A DNA stretch of 64,000 nucleotides from Eutreptiella sp. 'Long Island Sound 2002' (GCA_964036045.1 OZ038378.1:162138576-162202575); one strand, 5' to 3'; numbered from the stretch's first letter, positions 44,880 to 56,260 are shown. The notes: a model not told the origin generated them from the sequence alone. Numbers and translations are program-made.

Positions 44880-47800
44880 AGCGGGGGTGCGGGGGCTAGC
44901 CCCCGCGTCGAGCGAAGCGAGGAGAGGTACGGCTAGGGGGGGATACGGAGGGGAGGTAGGGGAAGGTACGGGGGGGAGGTATGGGGGGGGGGTTCGGGGG
45001 GGGGTACAAGGGGGGGGTACGGGGGGGGGGTTAGAGGGGGAGGGGTTACAGGGGGGGGGGTACGGGGGGGGGGGGGGCAACTTCGTGCCGACTATCGCAT
45101 TCTCGGGGGTCCTCAATAGAAGGGGACAAAATCAAAAATGGCTGCATCCCCCCTACCTTCTCGGGAGCCCAAACATGGGCGGACTGGCTACATAATCCTT
45201 GCCTTCTCAGGGCTCCCCAATAGAAGGGGACAAAATCAGAAGGGGTTACATCACCCCTACGTTCTTGGCGGCAGATTGTTTGGTGGGGGGGAGGGGGGCA
45301 AAAAAACAGGCATGGGTGGGGAATGAGAATGCTTTGTGCGCTCCGCACGTGCGCCGCAGGCGCCGGAGGGTTTGAGAAACCTGTTTTATTGCAAACCGTT
45401 CCGGAAACAAACGAGATAACTGAGAAATAGCACACGTTGCTCCGCCTGGAGAGTAGATGGATCGGACACAATGCTCAATGTGGGTGGCGGCGGCCCGCGC
45501 CAAGGGCCCCTTGTCCGCGGGCTGATGATTGCATTTAACAAGTGTCCCCCGCAACTGGGGAGAAATCAATGGCTCCCAATGCTTAGCAGGGCAACAAGAT
45601 CAGAAATGGCCCACATGTGGGCATAGTGGCTACCTAACCCCTGCCCCCGGGTTGACACCCCGTAATATAACCCGTGCCTTCTCGAGGTCCCCATGGTAGG
45701 GAGAGATCAATATGGTTACATAAAGTGGCCATACTATATGGTAAGACCGGGCCCCAAGCCCCCCGGGGAGCACAACAAGGTGGAATCTAAAAAGCTCCAC
45801 AAATTAGGCAGGTTTCCCAAACTGCGCGCCGCAGGAAAAGCATTCTCAATGGTCAAAAAAAGATGCCCGGCGCGCCGGGTGCACTAACCCCCCCCCCCCC
45901 CTCTTCTGATGTGTGTTGCAATCAAGTTACCCCTTCCATTGTGGTCAATTCAAATTTTTCTCCCCTGCCTTTGGCGCAAGAGACTTCAGGCCAAAAAAAT
46001 TTGGCACCTTTGGTGCCAGCCATTTGAGGACGGGGCTCCAGGTGAAAACGACCAACCCTCCTACAATTGGCACAAACAATGTTACACACCTTTCACCTTC
46101 ACCACCCACTTACTAGCCTCCCCGGGGGGGCAACTACAACTGGTCCTGATGCGACCCACCCCCCAACTATCTTTCAAAATTTGGGGGGGCGGTGGGCCCG
46201 GAGGGAACACGAGGATTGCTCCTGTTCCCCGCAAAACAATGTCGTGTGGCAATTGTGATGCGGTATTTGTCACTGCGGCGACAGCCAAGCCCAAGTTGCT
46301 AACAAGGCATCTAACGTGGCTTCCAATCCGCGGCCGCAAGAACAAAGGGCGCAAGGTGCACCATGGCTAAGCTACCCACGGATCACGGTTCTCGGGGGCG
46401 TGGCAGTTCCTCTGCTGCCCTCTTCCTTTAGGCGCAGCCCGAGCTGACTGCGTGCACACTTCCATAACCTGTGCGTGGCTTCGGTGTGCATTTGTAGGCG
46501 CAACCATTGTGTCATTCCTCTCCAGAGGGGCAAGCCGACTCAAAGCCTGCGCCTCCCCCCGACCCCCCGGAGTACCTTTTGCACGTGCCGAGGGCAAGGG
46601 GGGGGGGGGGTTGCGTAACCGAACTGAGGAGACGGCCCACCTGTGCTACGAACACTTGTCTTCCCGTGGTCAGGCCAAAATGGTGCATTGTTTTCAACTT
46701 GGGCCGTCGCTGTTCACGTGCTTTCCTTGGTCACTTGGTGCTCCATCACGGTGTCTTGATGCCCATTGTGCACAAACGACGTGTGTGTGCAAGTGACGGT
46801 GTCCCACCAGGGGGGGGGGGGGCGACCATTCAAAGGGGCAGTGGGGAAAGCCTTGGGTACCCCAAAGTGTGTGGTTCGTTGGACAGTCCCCAAAAAGATG
46901 TCCAGCCATAATTGTGTTGCCACTACTTCACCTAATTGTGCAGCTACTATATTCTTTTTCAGACCTTCTAGCGCATTCCACATGCTACAAAAGCATGCCC
47001 ACAGTGTCCCCGGTGTTGCCCAAGGCAGCAGGGGTGGTACCCTTGGTAGCGTGCCGCTTGGCGAGTACCAACCCCAAGATACAACGGTTAGACGGATGTT
47101 TGCGGTCACCGACTTACCAATCTTGACCCACCAAACAGTCGCATGGCTCGCAAAACCCATTTGGATGCAGTTTGCTCAACACCGTGAGACCCGTTGTGTG
47201 CAAGGGCGGGTTTGGTGACAGCTATTGCTGTTTTTCTCTGCATGTTCCACAGGTTTTCCTTGCTTCCCCGGGCTCTTCCTCACCTTCTCTTGGCTGTTGA
47301 GTTCCGTGTTTTCCAGGCCCTTGCCAAAGATTCAGCTCCGGGTGCACTCAATGGTCGACGACCCGCACAACAAGCATGCACGTCAGCACAGGTTCCACGT
47401 TGACATGGAGGCTCATCACCGTGCCCACTGCACCCCGGCGTGTGCAGGAACGGGCTGCTAATGCGCAGTTCACCCGCATGCCCCCCTGCCTCTCGTTCTC
47501 ACGACTAGAGGCGCAAACAGGTGTCATCTTATGTACCTTTCTCCACCACCAGAGCTGCGGGCAAAACAGGGGTTGGACTGGGTCACTATTCAAGGGGATG
47601 TCTGGCCATAAATGCCACGTTGACTGTTGCGCAGATCGTATCACTCCGTGAGAATGTCAACAAGGCGCCGTCAAATGGATGCTTGGGCAATGGGCGGGCT
47701 CTGCTACCCACCCTACACCACATCTTCTGGCCTCCTGGCGATGCGAGTCCTTTTGGTACCCCCAACCCATCTTCTCCAGACAACAGTTCCAAAAAATTGC

Positions 47801-49125
47801 GGAAACAGCACCTCGCTCTGTTTGGACAAAGGCGTTGTCTAGGCGCGCCTCCAGCAGACATAAGCCGTGAAAGGAAAGGGTACTCATTGACGTCCAGACT
47901 TTCATGCCATTCTGATGGAACCAATTATAATGACACACCACTTAGCAAACAACATCTATGGGGACAAAAGCCTCTCCCGGGGCACAAATGACATAAAAAT
48001 CGAGACAGTCATCCAAAACCAGAAAATAGAACCGCCAAATTCAATGGACCCAAAAGTTGCGGAAACAGGTCAGCCTATTCAGGTCCTGCACGCTGTGCGT
48101 AAAGGGGTCAACCCAAAAGTTGCGGAAAGAACACCTCGCGTTGGTTGGACATGGGCGTTGTTTGGACAAGGGGGCGGGCGGGTAGATGCCAGAGAAGCTT
48201 GGAGCGATGTCCCAAGCAGGCGTACATGCATGTGCCCCAGCCCCTTTGGTGCGCATGTGGTGCATTCCTTTGTACAAAAATTGTGCATTGTGCAAAAAAA
48301 TGCCACAAACAAACAACAAAGGCCTGGAGCCCGGATGGTGTTGCCAACCCCGGGTCCTGCCACTGGGTGCCGTCGGAAGGGCAAGGGGGGGATGCCATTG
48401 GAGTCGGTTCACCCCATGGACCAGGGCAGGAGGTCGTTGGCCAGGCGTACGGCAATCAGGTGCAACGTCCGCATTGGGCTGCGGCCGCGCCTCCCGCACC
48501 GCAACCTCCTCCACTGTCTTCAGCCCACGGACCCTCTGTCCGTTGTTCGTCAGAGCCACCGCTGTGCCTCTGTAGCGTGTGACAGAGGGAAGAGGGGAGA
48601 GGGGTGCAGCCACGGACCCCCCCCCCAGGTCCACGACACTCTCTTCGTTCTGTACAAAATGGCACAAATAGACCCCCCAGGAAAAAACCGTCAACACGGA
48701 GGGACACGGACACATGCCCATGTGAACACCGGACGCTAGCCTAGCGTTAGGTATGGTCTATGCACTTCACGGGCTGCAGTGCTTCTATTGTGTTCTATTG
48801 TGTTCTATTATTGTATCCTCTGTTTTTCGCGACATGAGGATATTGCTGACGTTGTGGAGTTCAGGCCTGCACAGTCGCAAGCAGTGCAGGCCAGGGCATG
48901 GACCCGCATGGAGGTTTGCTCTCGGGTCATGGAGCGCAAGAGGTCAGGGTAAGGGTCCAGGGGGCAGGTCCAGGGTTGAGCGCCGGGTCATATATATGGG
49001 GCAAGGCTCCGGGCCTACAAGCGACGGGAAAATGGGATTGGAAACGCGAGCTCCTTCGAACATTAGGATTGACCAACGGGGGGGACCAACCGAAGGAGGC
49101 AAGATTTATATCCACGACTTCCACA
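44880..49125. other. Repeat-rich region between gene ends, no supported gene
   Basis: 44935-45078 is a poly-G/TACGG tract. 45095-45270 and 45590-45720 contain the CTGCCTTCTCGGGG repeat family. CAAAAGTTGCGGAAA-like modules followed by TTGGACA and GGCGTTG recur at 47789, 48049 and 48111. A minus-strand open frame at 45246-45566 has protein-like composition but no ATG and no motif. Longer frames at 47915-48739 (+) and 48041-48721 (-) overlap and cannot both be real. Poly-C at 45888-45901 and poly-G at 46600 and 46811 are also present. Confidence 0.5.
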
Positions 49126-49366
49126 GTAGATTGTCGTCTTCTGATTGTGGTGCAAAGGTGTTGCAAAGGAGACACATGGGCACATCACCAACATTGGAGC
49201 GAAGTGACGCGCAAAAATGTGTTTGCCGGGGTCAACGGCCACTTCCAACGCGTCTGGGTGCAAAAAGTCTCCTTGGTGAGGCCACTTCACAACTTGAATT
49301 GCAGCCTTCACAATTCATAAATGCCTGTCTTCAGCGCCTTATTTGTAAGCACCCAATCTGTTGACA
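49126..49366. repeat. 241-bp duplicate, copy A (matches 51404-51644)
   Basis: GTAGATTGTCGTCTTCTGAT onward matches 51404 with a shift of 2278 bases and a few transitions. In this copy it runs directly into the next duplicate (49361-50138), overlapping at GTTGAC. Short open frames exist in both copies but substitutions are not obviously silent. Confidence 0.88.
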
Positions 49367-50138
49367 GCTGTTCGGGGTGTTCATGTCCTTGCCGCAAAGA
49401 AATAGGAAATTGGATAGACCCCAGCTATCCGGGCCCACCAACTTCTCCAAGTCAGGACGTAGCCTTATAATATGGGCGATTGAAATACCTAAACATCATG
49501 ACGACATAAATGCACTGCCATGATGCCACCGCATCAAAAGCCACGCCACCCTGATGCAAAGGCACCAAATACCAGGGCACCATATCGATACAGCACAATA
49601 ATGCCGCAGCACCAAATTGCCACAACACTATGACACGGCAATACAATTATTACACAACACCTTGATACCAAAACACCATGATGCAACAGCACCTTGATGC
49701 AACCACGGGATGCGGCCACATAACACCATAATGGGACAACACCTTGATGTAACAGCAACATAATGTCACAGTACCATGTGGCCACGACAGCAGACCGCCA
49801 CAACAACATGATGCTACAACATTCCCATGCACTACACCATGAGGCCACTGCGCCATGATGGCACAGCACTATGAGGCTATGACGCCATAATGGCACAGCA
49901 CCATTATGCCAAAGCAACATAATGCCACAGCATGCCTCAGCACCATGATGCTACAACAACAGTATAGCACAAACACAACAAAAGGGGGACAAAATGAATC
50001 AACAGAGGAGAAAATCACTTGGAGAGTTGCGGGTGTGTGTGTCGGTTCAGAGTGAAATACCTTCTCTCCGGGCTTGCTCGCCGGGATACCGCTGAAGTTG
50101 CAAAACATAAAGACTAAAGCGCATATGTGGAGTCCAGC
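49361..50138. repeat. 778-bp duplicate, copy A (matches 51937-52714)
   Basis: Shift 2576 bases. Nearly identical, with the visible differences close to the right end (50067-50122). It covers the last 30-odd codons and the 3' flank of the minus-strand gene ending at 50047. The right boundary is after GCATGCA. Confidence 0.9.
49500..49975. repeat. Degenerate ~17-bp minisatellite (CACCATGATGCAACAG type)
   Basis: Units such as CACCATGATGCCACAG and CACCTTGATGCAACAG follow each other with drift in length and sequence. It lies in the 3' flank of the minus-strand gene end at 50047 and is repeated at 52076-52550. Leu/Cys/Trp-rich minus-strand frames are repeat artefacts. Confidence 0.75.
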
Positions 50139-50270
50139 CATATAGCATGCACCGTGTAGCGAGTTCCGTAAGCTGACTGCGGAGAGCGGCACTTTGCGGT
50201 GAAGCTTTGCCCCTTGTCTCGGAAAAGATCGCCACTCCCAACTGGCGAATCATTGCCTGCTGCACATCAC
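50047..50270 (-). CDS. Last exon of an unknown gene, paralogue A
   Basis: After GGTGCTCAG the frame starts with two bases of a split codon and reads DVQQAMIRQLGVAIFSETRG, then a helical ALRSQLTELATR, then CMLYGWTPHMRFSLYVLQLQ and ends at 50047. The last 34 residues are nearly the same as in paralogue B (52623-53104), where two residues are visibly different, and the acceptor phase is the same. The upstream halves of the exons are unrelated. No family recognised. The partner exons upstream were not found. Confidence 0.5.
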
Positions 50271-50407
50271 CTGAGCACCACGTGGCAAAAAGCAAGAGTT
50301 CTTAAAATCATTTCTAAAAAGCACTTAAGGCTGTGGCGCATAATATGCAATGGATGGCTGTTGTTGAATGCCTCAGGTAGCCCTCATGGGATCTCTCTCA
50401 TATGCAG

Positions 50408-50586
50408 TCAATATGCTTTGTATGACTTCGCTTTTCATTCCGGACATGCCTCGCTGTGGGTGGTGCCATTGGTAGCTGGGTTCTCTGTGCCCTTCCTATT
50501 TGCTGCCCTTTTATCTGTGCACCATGCCTATGCATGCAGTATGTTGCGCGTTAGACGCTGCATCAATGAGCCACCCTGGAAGGCGG
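50408..50586 (+). CDS. Possible membrane-protein exon
   Basis: Between a very good acceptor (CTCTCTCATATGCAG) and a GTATAT donor the frame reads YALYDFAFHSGHASLWVVPL, followed by about 20 hydrophobic residues (FSVPFLFAALL) and a basic RVRRC, consistent with one or two membrane helices. No family recognised and no partner exon joined in phase. The opposite strand is not open here over the same length. Confidence 0.3.
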
Positions 50587-50759
50587 GTATATCGACATCA
50601 CCCTGCCAACCCCCACCCCCTGCCAATTCACCCGCCATACCAATGGGCCCACCCCTTCAGATGAAGAAACATGGCCCCTGTTGCCAATAGACCCCCGATT
50701 TCGAAAGAAGAAACATGTTTGAAAATTTGATGTAACCCACGTACACTTTTTTTTTAAAG

Positions 50760-50909
50760 AAAAAGGACAACAAGAACAATCCAAAAGCCGTCATTGCTAC
50801 CGAAGGAGACAAGCTTTATATCCACGATCTCCGTGAGGCTTGCAAGCGGAACACCAATCCGCGTGCAAAGCCCAAGTCATCAGACACAAAGTCCGAGTTG
50901 ATTTACAAG
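50760..50909 (+). CDS. Possible exon with a KLYIHDL motif
   Basis: A T9AAAG acceptor-like site precedes an open frame KKDNKNNPKAVIATEGDKLY, then IHDLREACKRN and a lysine/serine-rich end, followed by a GGTGTG donor candidate. The segment GAAGGAGACAAGCTTTATAT has a diverged relative at 49089-49122 (TEGGKIYIHDF), and the differences are mostly conservative. Function unknown. Confidence 0.25.
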
Positions 50910-51403
50910 GGTGTGTTTGCCGACTTGAGGCTTACGGCTCCGTTTTTATCTTGGTCACCACTTTAGATCACCGCTTTGGATCATCATTTTGGATTTTTGG
51001 TGCGGCTGCAAATACCCAAGCCGATGATACCCTCTATACCCTATTGGGGTGAGAGGGGTGAGCCTGAGGTACAGGATTTTGGGGTGGGGATGTGCATTGA
51101 CAAGAATGCCAATGGGCAATGGTCTACTGGTTTATAAAAGCATAATAATGACATCCTAAGACCCAAGCCGGGTGTATCTTTCACTAGACCTCTTTGTAGT
51201 CCATGGTTGTTGCAATTCTACATTTGGGTGATGGATCCTCCTCTACTTACCAGCTTAGGTGGTGGAAGGGGGCGGAGAGAGAGGACATCAATATCCAATT
51301 AGAATAAACCAAAAGCAACAGAAAATCGAGGCATGATAATGGCATCATAACAGCCGAGCCGGATCTACAACCAAAAATTTTGTACTGTGAGAACCACTCC
51401 ATA

Positions 51404-51644
51404 GTAGATTGTCGTCTTCTGATTGTGGTGCAAAGGTGTTGCAAAGGAGACACATGGGCACATCACCAACATTGGAGCGAAGTGACGCACAAAAATGTGT
51501 TTGCCGGGGTCAACGGCCACTTCCAATGCATCCGGGTGCAAAAAGTCTCCTTGGTGAGGCCACTTCACAACTTGAATTGCAGCCTTCACAATTCATAAAT
51601 GCCTGTCTTCAGCGCCTTATTTATAAGCGCCCAATCTGTTGACT
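51404..51644. repeat. 241-bp duplicate, copy B
   Basis: Partner of 49126-49366. Ends with CTGTTGAC and is followed by the 292-bp segment missing from copy A. Confidence 0.88.
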
Positions 51645-51936
51645 GGAACGGGTCTGTGCCTTGACACTTCTAATGTTCCGGGCGGCATCTCCAAAGCGGC
51701 CGTCGAACAAGAGCACACCTGATGGATATGCTCCTGCAATACGGGAAGATGCCGCTTCTTCGCACCGCGCCGCGATGCGGCGGCGTGATGGAAAGGGGTG
51801 AAGCTCTTGTACTTGTTGGCGTCAGTCTCCGTGTCGGTGCGTTTCCATCTGACAGCGTGAGGGGTCGAGCAGCACCAAGGGACCCCCCAAAGCCGGATTA
51901 GGGTGAGCCGGGGCGAGAAATCCGGGTGACCAGAGG
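51645..51936. other. 292-bp segment present in copy B only, flanked by GTTGAC
   Basis: In copy A the two duplicates meet at one GTTGAC. In copy B a 292-bp segment lies between two GTTGAC copies. Either an insertion with a 6-bp target duplication happened in B or a deletion by 6-bp homology happened in A. The minus strand of the segment reads DANKYKSFTPFHHAAASRRG, an ankyrin-repeat signature (TPxHxAA), so it carries coding-like sequence. Confidence 0.7.
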
Positions 51937-52714
51937 TTGACAGCTGTTCGGGGTGTTCATGTCCTTGCCGCAAAGAAATAGGAAATTGGATAGACCCCAG
52001 CTATCCGGGCCCACCAACTTCTCCAAGTCAGGACGTAGCCTTATAATATGGGCGATTGAAATACCTAAACATCATGACGACATAAATGCACTGCCATGAT
52101 GCCACCGCATCAAAAGCCACGCCACCCTGATGCAAAGGCACCAAATACCAGGGCACCATATCGATACAGCACAATAATGCCGCAGCACCAAATTGCCACA
52201 ACACTATGACACGGCAATACAATTATTACACAACACCTTGATACCAAAACACCATGATGCAACAGCACCTTGATGCAACCACGGGATGCGGCCACATAAC
52301 ACCATAATGGGACAACACCTTGATGTAACAGCAACATAATGTCACAGTACCATGTGGCCACGACAGCAGACCGCCACAACAACATGATGCTACAACATTC
52401 CCATGCACTACACCATGAGGCCACTGCGCCATGATGGCACAGCACTATGAGGCTATGACGCCATAATGGCACAGCACCATTATGCCAAAGCAACATAATG
52501 CCACAGCATGCCTCAGCACCATGATGCTACAACAACAGTATAGCACAAACACAACAAAAGGGGGACAAAATGAATCAACAGAGGAGAAAATCACTTGGAG
52601 AGTTGCGGGTGTGTGTGTCGGTTCAGAGTGAAATACCTTCTCTCCAGGCTTGCTCGCCGGGATACCGCTGAAGTTGCGAAACATAAAGGCTAAAGCGCAT
52701 ACGTGGAGTCCAGC
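51937..52714. repeat. 778-bp duplicate, copy B, including the 17-bp minisatellite
   Basis: Partner of 49361-50138, shift 2576. Its right edge falls within the coding exon of paralogue B, at the codon for Cys in CMLYGWTP. The minisatellite part is 52076-52550. Confidence 0.9.
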
Positions 52715-53682
52715 CATATAGCATGCATTTTTCGGATGTGGACTCCTGCAGGGCGTCCAACTTGTTGGATGTGGCCTTGTTGATGTTGATCAGGGTGTTG
52801 AATTTTTCCGATGTGGACTCCTGCAGGGCGTCCAACTTGTCGGATGTGGCCGTGTTCATGTTGATCAGGGTGTCGATTTTTTCCGATGTGGACTCCTGCA
52901 GGGCGTCCAACTTGTTGGATGTGGACTCCTGCAGGGCGTCCAACTTGTTGGATGTGGCCTTGTTGATGTTGATCAGGGTGTCCAATTGGTCGGAAGTGGT
53001 CATCTTCAGATCGACCATTTTCTTGTTGAGGTCCAGCAGGGCGTCCAATTGGCGAGTGCTGGTCTTGTTCAGGTCCACAAGGGTGTCCAACTGGTGAATG
53101 GCACCTGAGGAGGGTAAAGAAAATGCAGTGCCTGGGTAGCTAGACAATCTACAGACTGCAGTGGGTGAAAATTGTAATGGGGGGTCAAAAAAGGTGCACT
53201 GCACTACTCTTACAAACAAACTTCACAACAGCAAAAGCCTCCACATGTACCAGCCACATGTGAGTGCTACAGCCTTCATTTGTCATGCCAATCATCATGC
53301 AATTTAAAAGAACCATTTGTCAAGATTGACTGGTCCTTTGTGTCAATCATAAGCCAAGCAATGTGCACAAAGGTGGACCACATAGTGATGTCTAGTCGAA
53401 CCCTGCTTTGTTGTCATACGCTGCAGCAGGTGCACTATGAGGTGTCCAATCGAGATGATCATCTATTGGACAGCCAGGACAGGGGTTTGGTTTGATGTTG
53501 CGCGTACCAAAAGCCCGCCCCCTGCGACAGCCCCCCCCACCCCCACCCTGCTGCAGTGAACTTGCTGACAAACAGTGGCTGGGAGTGTCTATGGCGAGGG
53601 CATCCAGCACAGTCTTACCGACCATTTGAAGCCCACCTTGCACAGTCTCCCAGTGGGGGGTGTCGCTTGCCCCAAGCGTCCT
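52623..53682 (-). CDS. Last two exons of paralogue B: coiled-coil protein with 11/13-residue repeats
   Basis: Exon 53682-53619 reads RTLGASDTPHWETVQGGLQM and so on, and ends at a GTAAGA donor. Exon 53104-52623 begins after the acceptor CTTTACCCTCCTCAG. Phases agree (the split Gly codon G/GT). The second exon encodes about 115 residues of coiled coil made of NKLDALQESTS (11 residues) and EKIDTLININKAT (13 residues) units, in which Leu/Ile repeat at a,d-like positions. The shared C-terminus CMLYGWTPRMRFSLYV...EGISL and a stop at 52623 follow. Such hendecad repeats form long, low-twist coiled coils and suggest a scaffold or oligomerisation role; this is inference. Upstream exons probably carry the ankyrin-like sequence at 53950-54423. 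Confidence 0.68.
52722..52990. repeat. 33/39-bp coding repeats of the coiled coil
   Basis: GATGTGGACTCCTGCAGGGC followed by GTCCAACTTGTTG or GTCGG recurs at about 52735, 52815, 52885 and 52918. All unit lengths are multiples of 3, which keeps the minus-strand frame. Confidence 0.85.
53105..53618 (-). other. Intron of paralogue B
   Basis: GT at 53618 to AG at 53105, 514 bp, with a pyrimidine tract before the acceptor. A C-rich stretch lies at 53528-53548. The unspliced frame also stays open for a short way (KTVLDALAIDTPSH), so an alternative longer exon is possible. Confidence 0.6.
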
Positions 53683-54234
53683 CTGATTACAAGGGAGTAG
53701 TCGTGGAAAGGTCGCGTTTACAGGTTTAGGTCCTCATGCATGCCCCCCTCCCCCCCCCCAAGGGGCCTGGGAGGTGGAAGGATGGGAGGGTGCAACAGGT
53801 TGTTAGGCTTGATTTGTTGTCATTTCATATTTCCACTGATGGATTTGCCATTTTCACTATTGAAACACTTGTATTTGTAGTCTGTTTAGCTGCCACAAAT
53901 GCCCTGACGGCACACCTTGCGAACCCCTGCTCTCATCGTGCAAGATGGCTCAAATGATCTCCACCACACAATCGGAGCCAACACCAGAATTGGATATTGA
54001 TGTAATTGTTTTGGTGGGGTTGTGGTTGTGGGGGGCTCTGAAGCCCGATCTGTAGTCAAATCCCAACGCCGAAGGCGCCATAGGTGAACCCTGTGATAAC
54101 AGTTTCACATCGTTGCCACAGGTTGCAACGTTTGCAATGGGTGTTCGACCCACTCCTGATTTATTAGGCGTGGTCCAGTTTGGACAAGTGACGTCCACAA
54201 ATGTGGTGAATTCCGATTGTCTGCCCCAACATAA
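53683..54234. other. Sequence left of the second large repeat copy
   Basis: Unique here. A C-rich run is at 53743-53759. Apart from the ankyrin-like frame, no gene or RNA is seen. Confidence 0.5.
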
Positions 54235-54423
54235 CCGTGGCTGGTTGTCAGATGCCCAATCATCAAAGAAGTTGAACGGCCAGTGGAGAAAGCCTTCTTC
54301 TTTGGGGATGCAGTTGAGTGCCAAGTGCAGTGGGGCCCGTGAACCCACATTTGTGGATGTGGATGTAATTTTGCTGACGGTAGTTTTTGGGAAACGTGAC
54401 GAAGTTTCAAAGACAATTTCCAA
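53950..54423 (-). CDS. Ankyrin-like open frame that crosses the duplication junction
   Basis: A continuous minus-strand frame of 158 codons spans the join at 54235. Left of the join it reads PNKSGVGRTPIANVATCGND, right of it NVGSRAPLHLALN. Both resemble the start of an ankyrin repeat (G-x-TPLHxA). It lies in the right place and strand to be an upstream exon of paralogue B. At the other copy of the block (35117) the frame leads into unrelated sequence. A 157-codon frame also exists on the plus strand, so coding is not certain. If real, it is either the intact gene or a fusion made by the duplication. Confidence 0.35.
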   Translation of the reverse strand: MEIVFETSSRFPKTTVSKITSTSTNVGSRAPLHLALNCIPKEEGFLHWPFNFFDDWASDNQPRLCWGRQSEFTTFVDVTCPNWTTPNKSGVGRTPIANVATCGNDVKLLSQGSPMAPSALGFDYRSGFRAPHNHNPTKTITSISNSGVGSDCVVEII

Positions 54424-55666
54424 TCAGACACTTCGGCCTTTACTCAGTTCCACCACCGCAGACATGTGCCCATTGTACACAAAACGTTGTTATGTGATCC
54501 ATCAATCCGCCCCTGTTTTGCATGTGCCTCTTACTTGCTTCCTTGCTTGCTTCCGGTGCAACACAGAAGTCACTACACCCGTGTAGACAATTACAAATTA
54601 TTTCGTCTGCCGTGGAATGGGCTCCGCGTGCCACTGTTTCTGGCAGGAACATTTGGCCTTGAAGAGCTGCGAAAAATGTTGGCCAACCCCATACCCCACA
54701 TGCACTCTTGCAGTAATTTCAAGCGACTCATCCAGACACGGGGCGCTTGCATCCGACCCAATGTCAGGCAAATAGAATTCAGATCCTCGTTCTCGCTCAA
54801 AGCAACGCTTCGAGGACAGGGGGAGGACCCAATCCAGACTAGATGTGGCATGGTGCAACAACTGGGGATCAAGGCATGCCAGACTTTTTGCAGGCACCGC
54901 AGGCACCACAGGGTTTGCCTTCCCACGCCCTACCAAAGGTGGAACCCCGGCTGTGACGTTGGGAATGCTCTACTTGGTTCAAGATTAAGCGGGTCAACAA
55001 TGCCTGTGTCCACCATACCTGTGTCAACAATGCTCAGGTGAGCAATGTCACCCAATCCATAGGAAAGAATTGCCTGGCCCCACGCGCAGACCAACACCAG
55101 CATACCCTGCAGACATTCCCTTAAGATGACATGCACAAACAGCACAATGATGAAAGATGACGTAGATGCACCATTAAAACTGGCTTCTTTCTTGGGTGTG
55201 TCCCTGTATACCGATCACGACCTCCATGTAGGAAGGACCTCAGGCAGCCAATGTGCAGGATGTGTGAGTAAGGGGCTGGTGGGCGGGGGCCGCAAACACA
55301 TTCAACAACATAGAGCGGGTCTACAGCAGGGCAATAGCGTTCTCGAACCGTAGATGCTCAGTCCCATTAGAGTCCATGCTCCCAACATCAATCTCATGTA
55401 CAGTGAGCTCTTCTAAACGTACAGCATTCACCTGAACGATCGGTCATTGTCTCCTCCCTCTCCTGAAGTTCATTACGTCGCTCCTTGTTTTGTTTTTTTT
55501 TTGTTTTCTGTCCGCCCTCAGGCGTGCATATACATACGTGGGGTGGGGGCACCTGGACATTTCTTGTGGTCTCGCATGTTGCTGGCACCCATTCGGCCAA
55601 ACCTCAAGCCCATGCCTCAGTGTGCTGTCTGGCTCTAACCCTAAACTATTCCCTCCCTGGGTCAGG

Positions 55667-56260
55667 TCAATACAGTGAGGAATCAGTGTCCGTACTGCCC
55701 ATGGAGACAGTTTCATTTGCTGATGTGATGAGGTCATCCTCATCCATGAATTGCAGTGCGCATACTACAGACTGGCTATCGTCAGATGAGACGTCCGTAA
55801 CTGGGGACTCAATAAGCTGCAGGCCCAGGGACCGGAGGGCCCCCACGGCTCCTGTCGGTGTGTAAAAATCAAGGGCTGAGTCAAATTCCAACTGCCTGTT
55901 AGGGGAGGGAAGTTTCCCTCCTTGTGTGGCCGGTGTCACCTGGGCAAACCCCAGGTCGGCATCACATGTCACTGGGGTCATTTCCACACTAAACTTGAGT
56001 GCTGAACCTGTACCTACAGACGGTGGCCCATCTGGGTCACCATGTGACGAAACCGCCATTGGCGTGAGCAATGCCTGTGGCTGTCTGCCTGCTCTGGCAT
56101 ACAGTGGGGAGGATTTTCGTCCCAACTCTGCCAGTGTGTCTGCTCTTTCATTTCCTTCCACTTGGACATGACTGGGGACCTTTATCCATTCATAGCTTGC
56201 TGAAGCTGAGTGGGCAGGGGGGTGGGGTGATCTGTGCTGTGTGCTACTGGTATGGCAAAT
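55667..56260 (-). pseudogene. RNase H tail, copy 2
   Basis: Same frame as 36549-37142, with G-N-E-x-A-D intact. The change at 56234 alters an arginine/histidine-rich part upstream of the RNase H motif and the one at 55772 is in the tail. Still a partial domain. Confidence 0.6.

Noticed and set aside
49534-49920. 128-codon Leu/Cys/Trp-rich minus frame, and its copy at 52110-52496
   Set aside because: Reading of the 17-bp minisatellite; it lies 3' of the stop codons of both paralogues.
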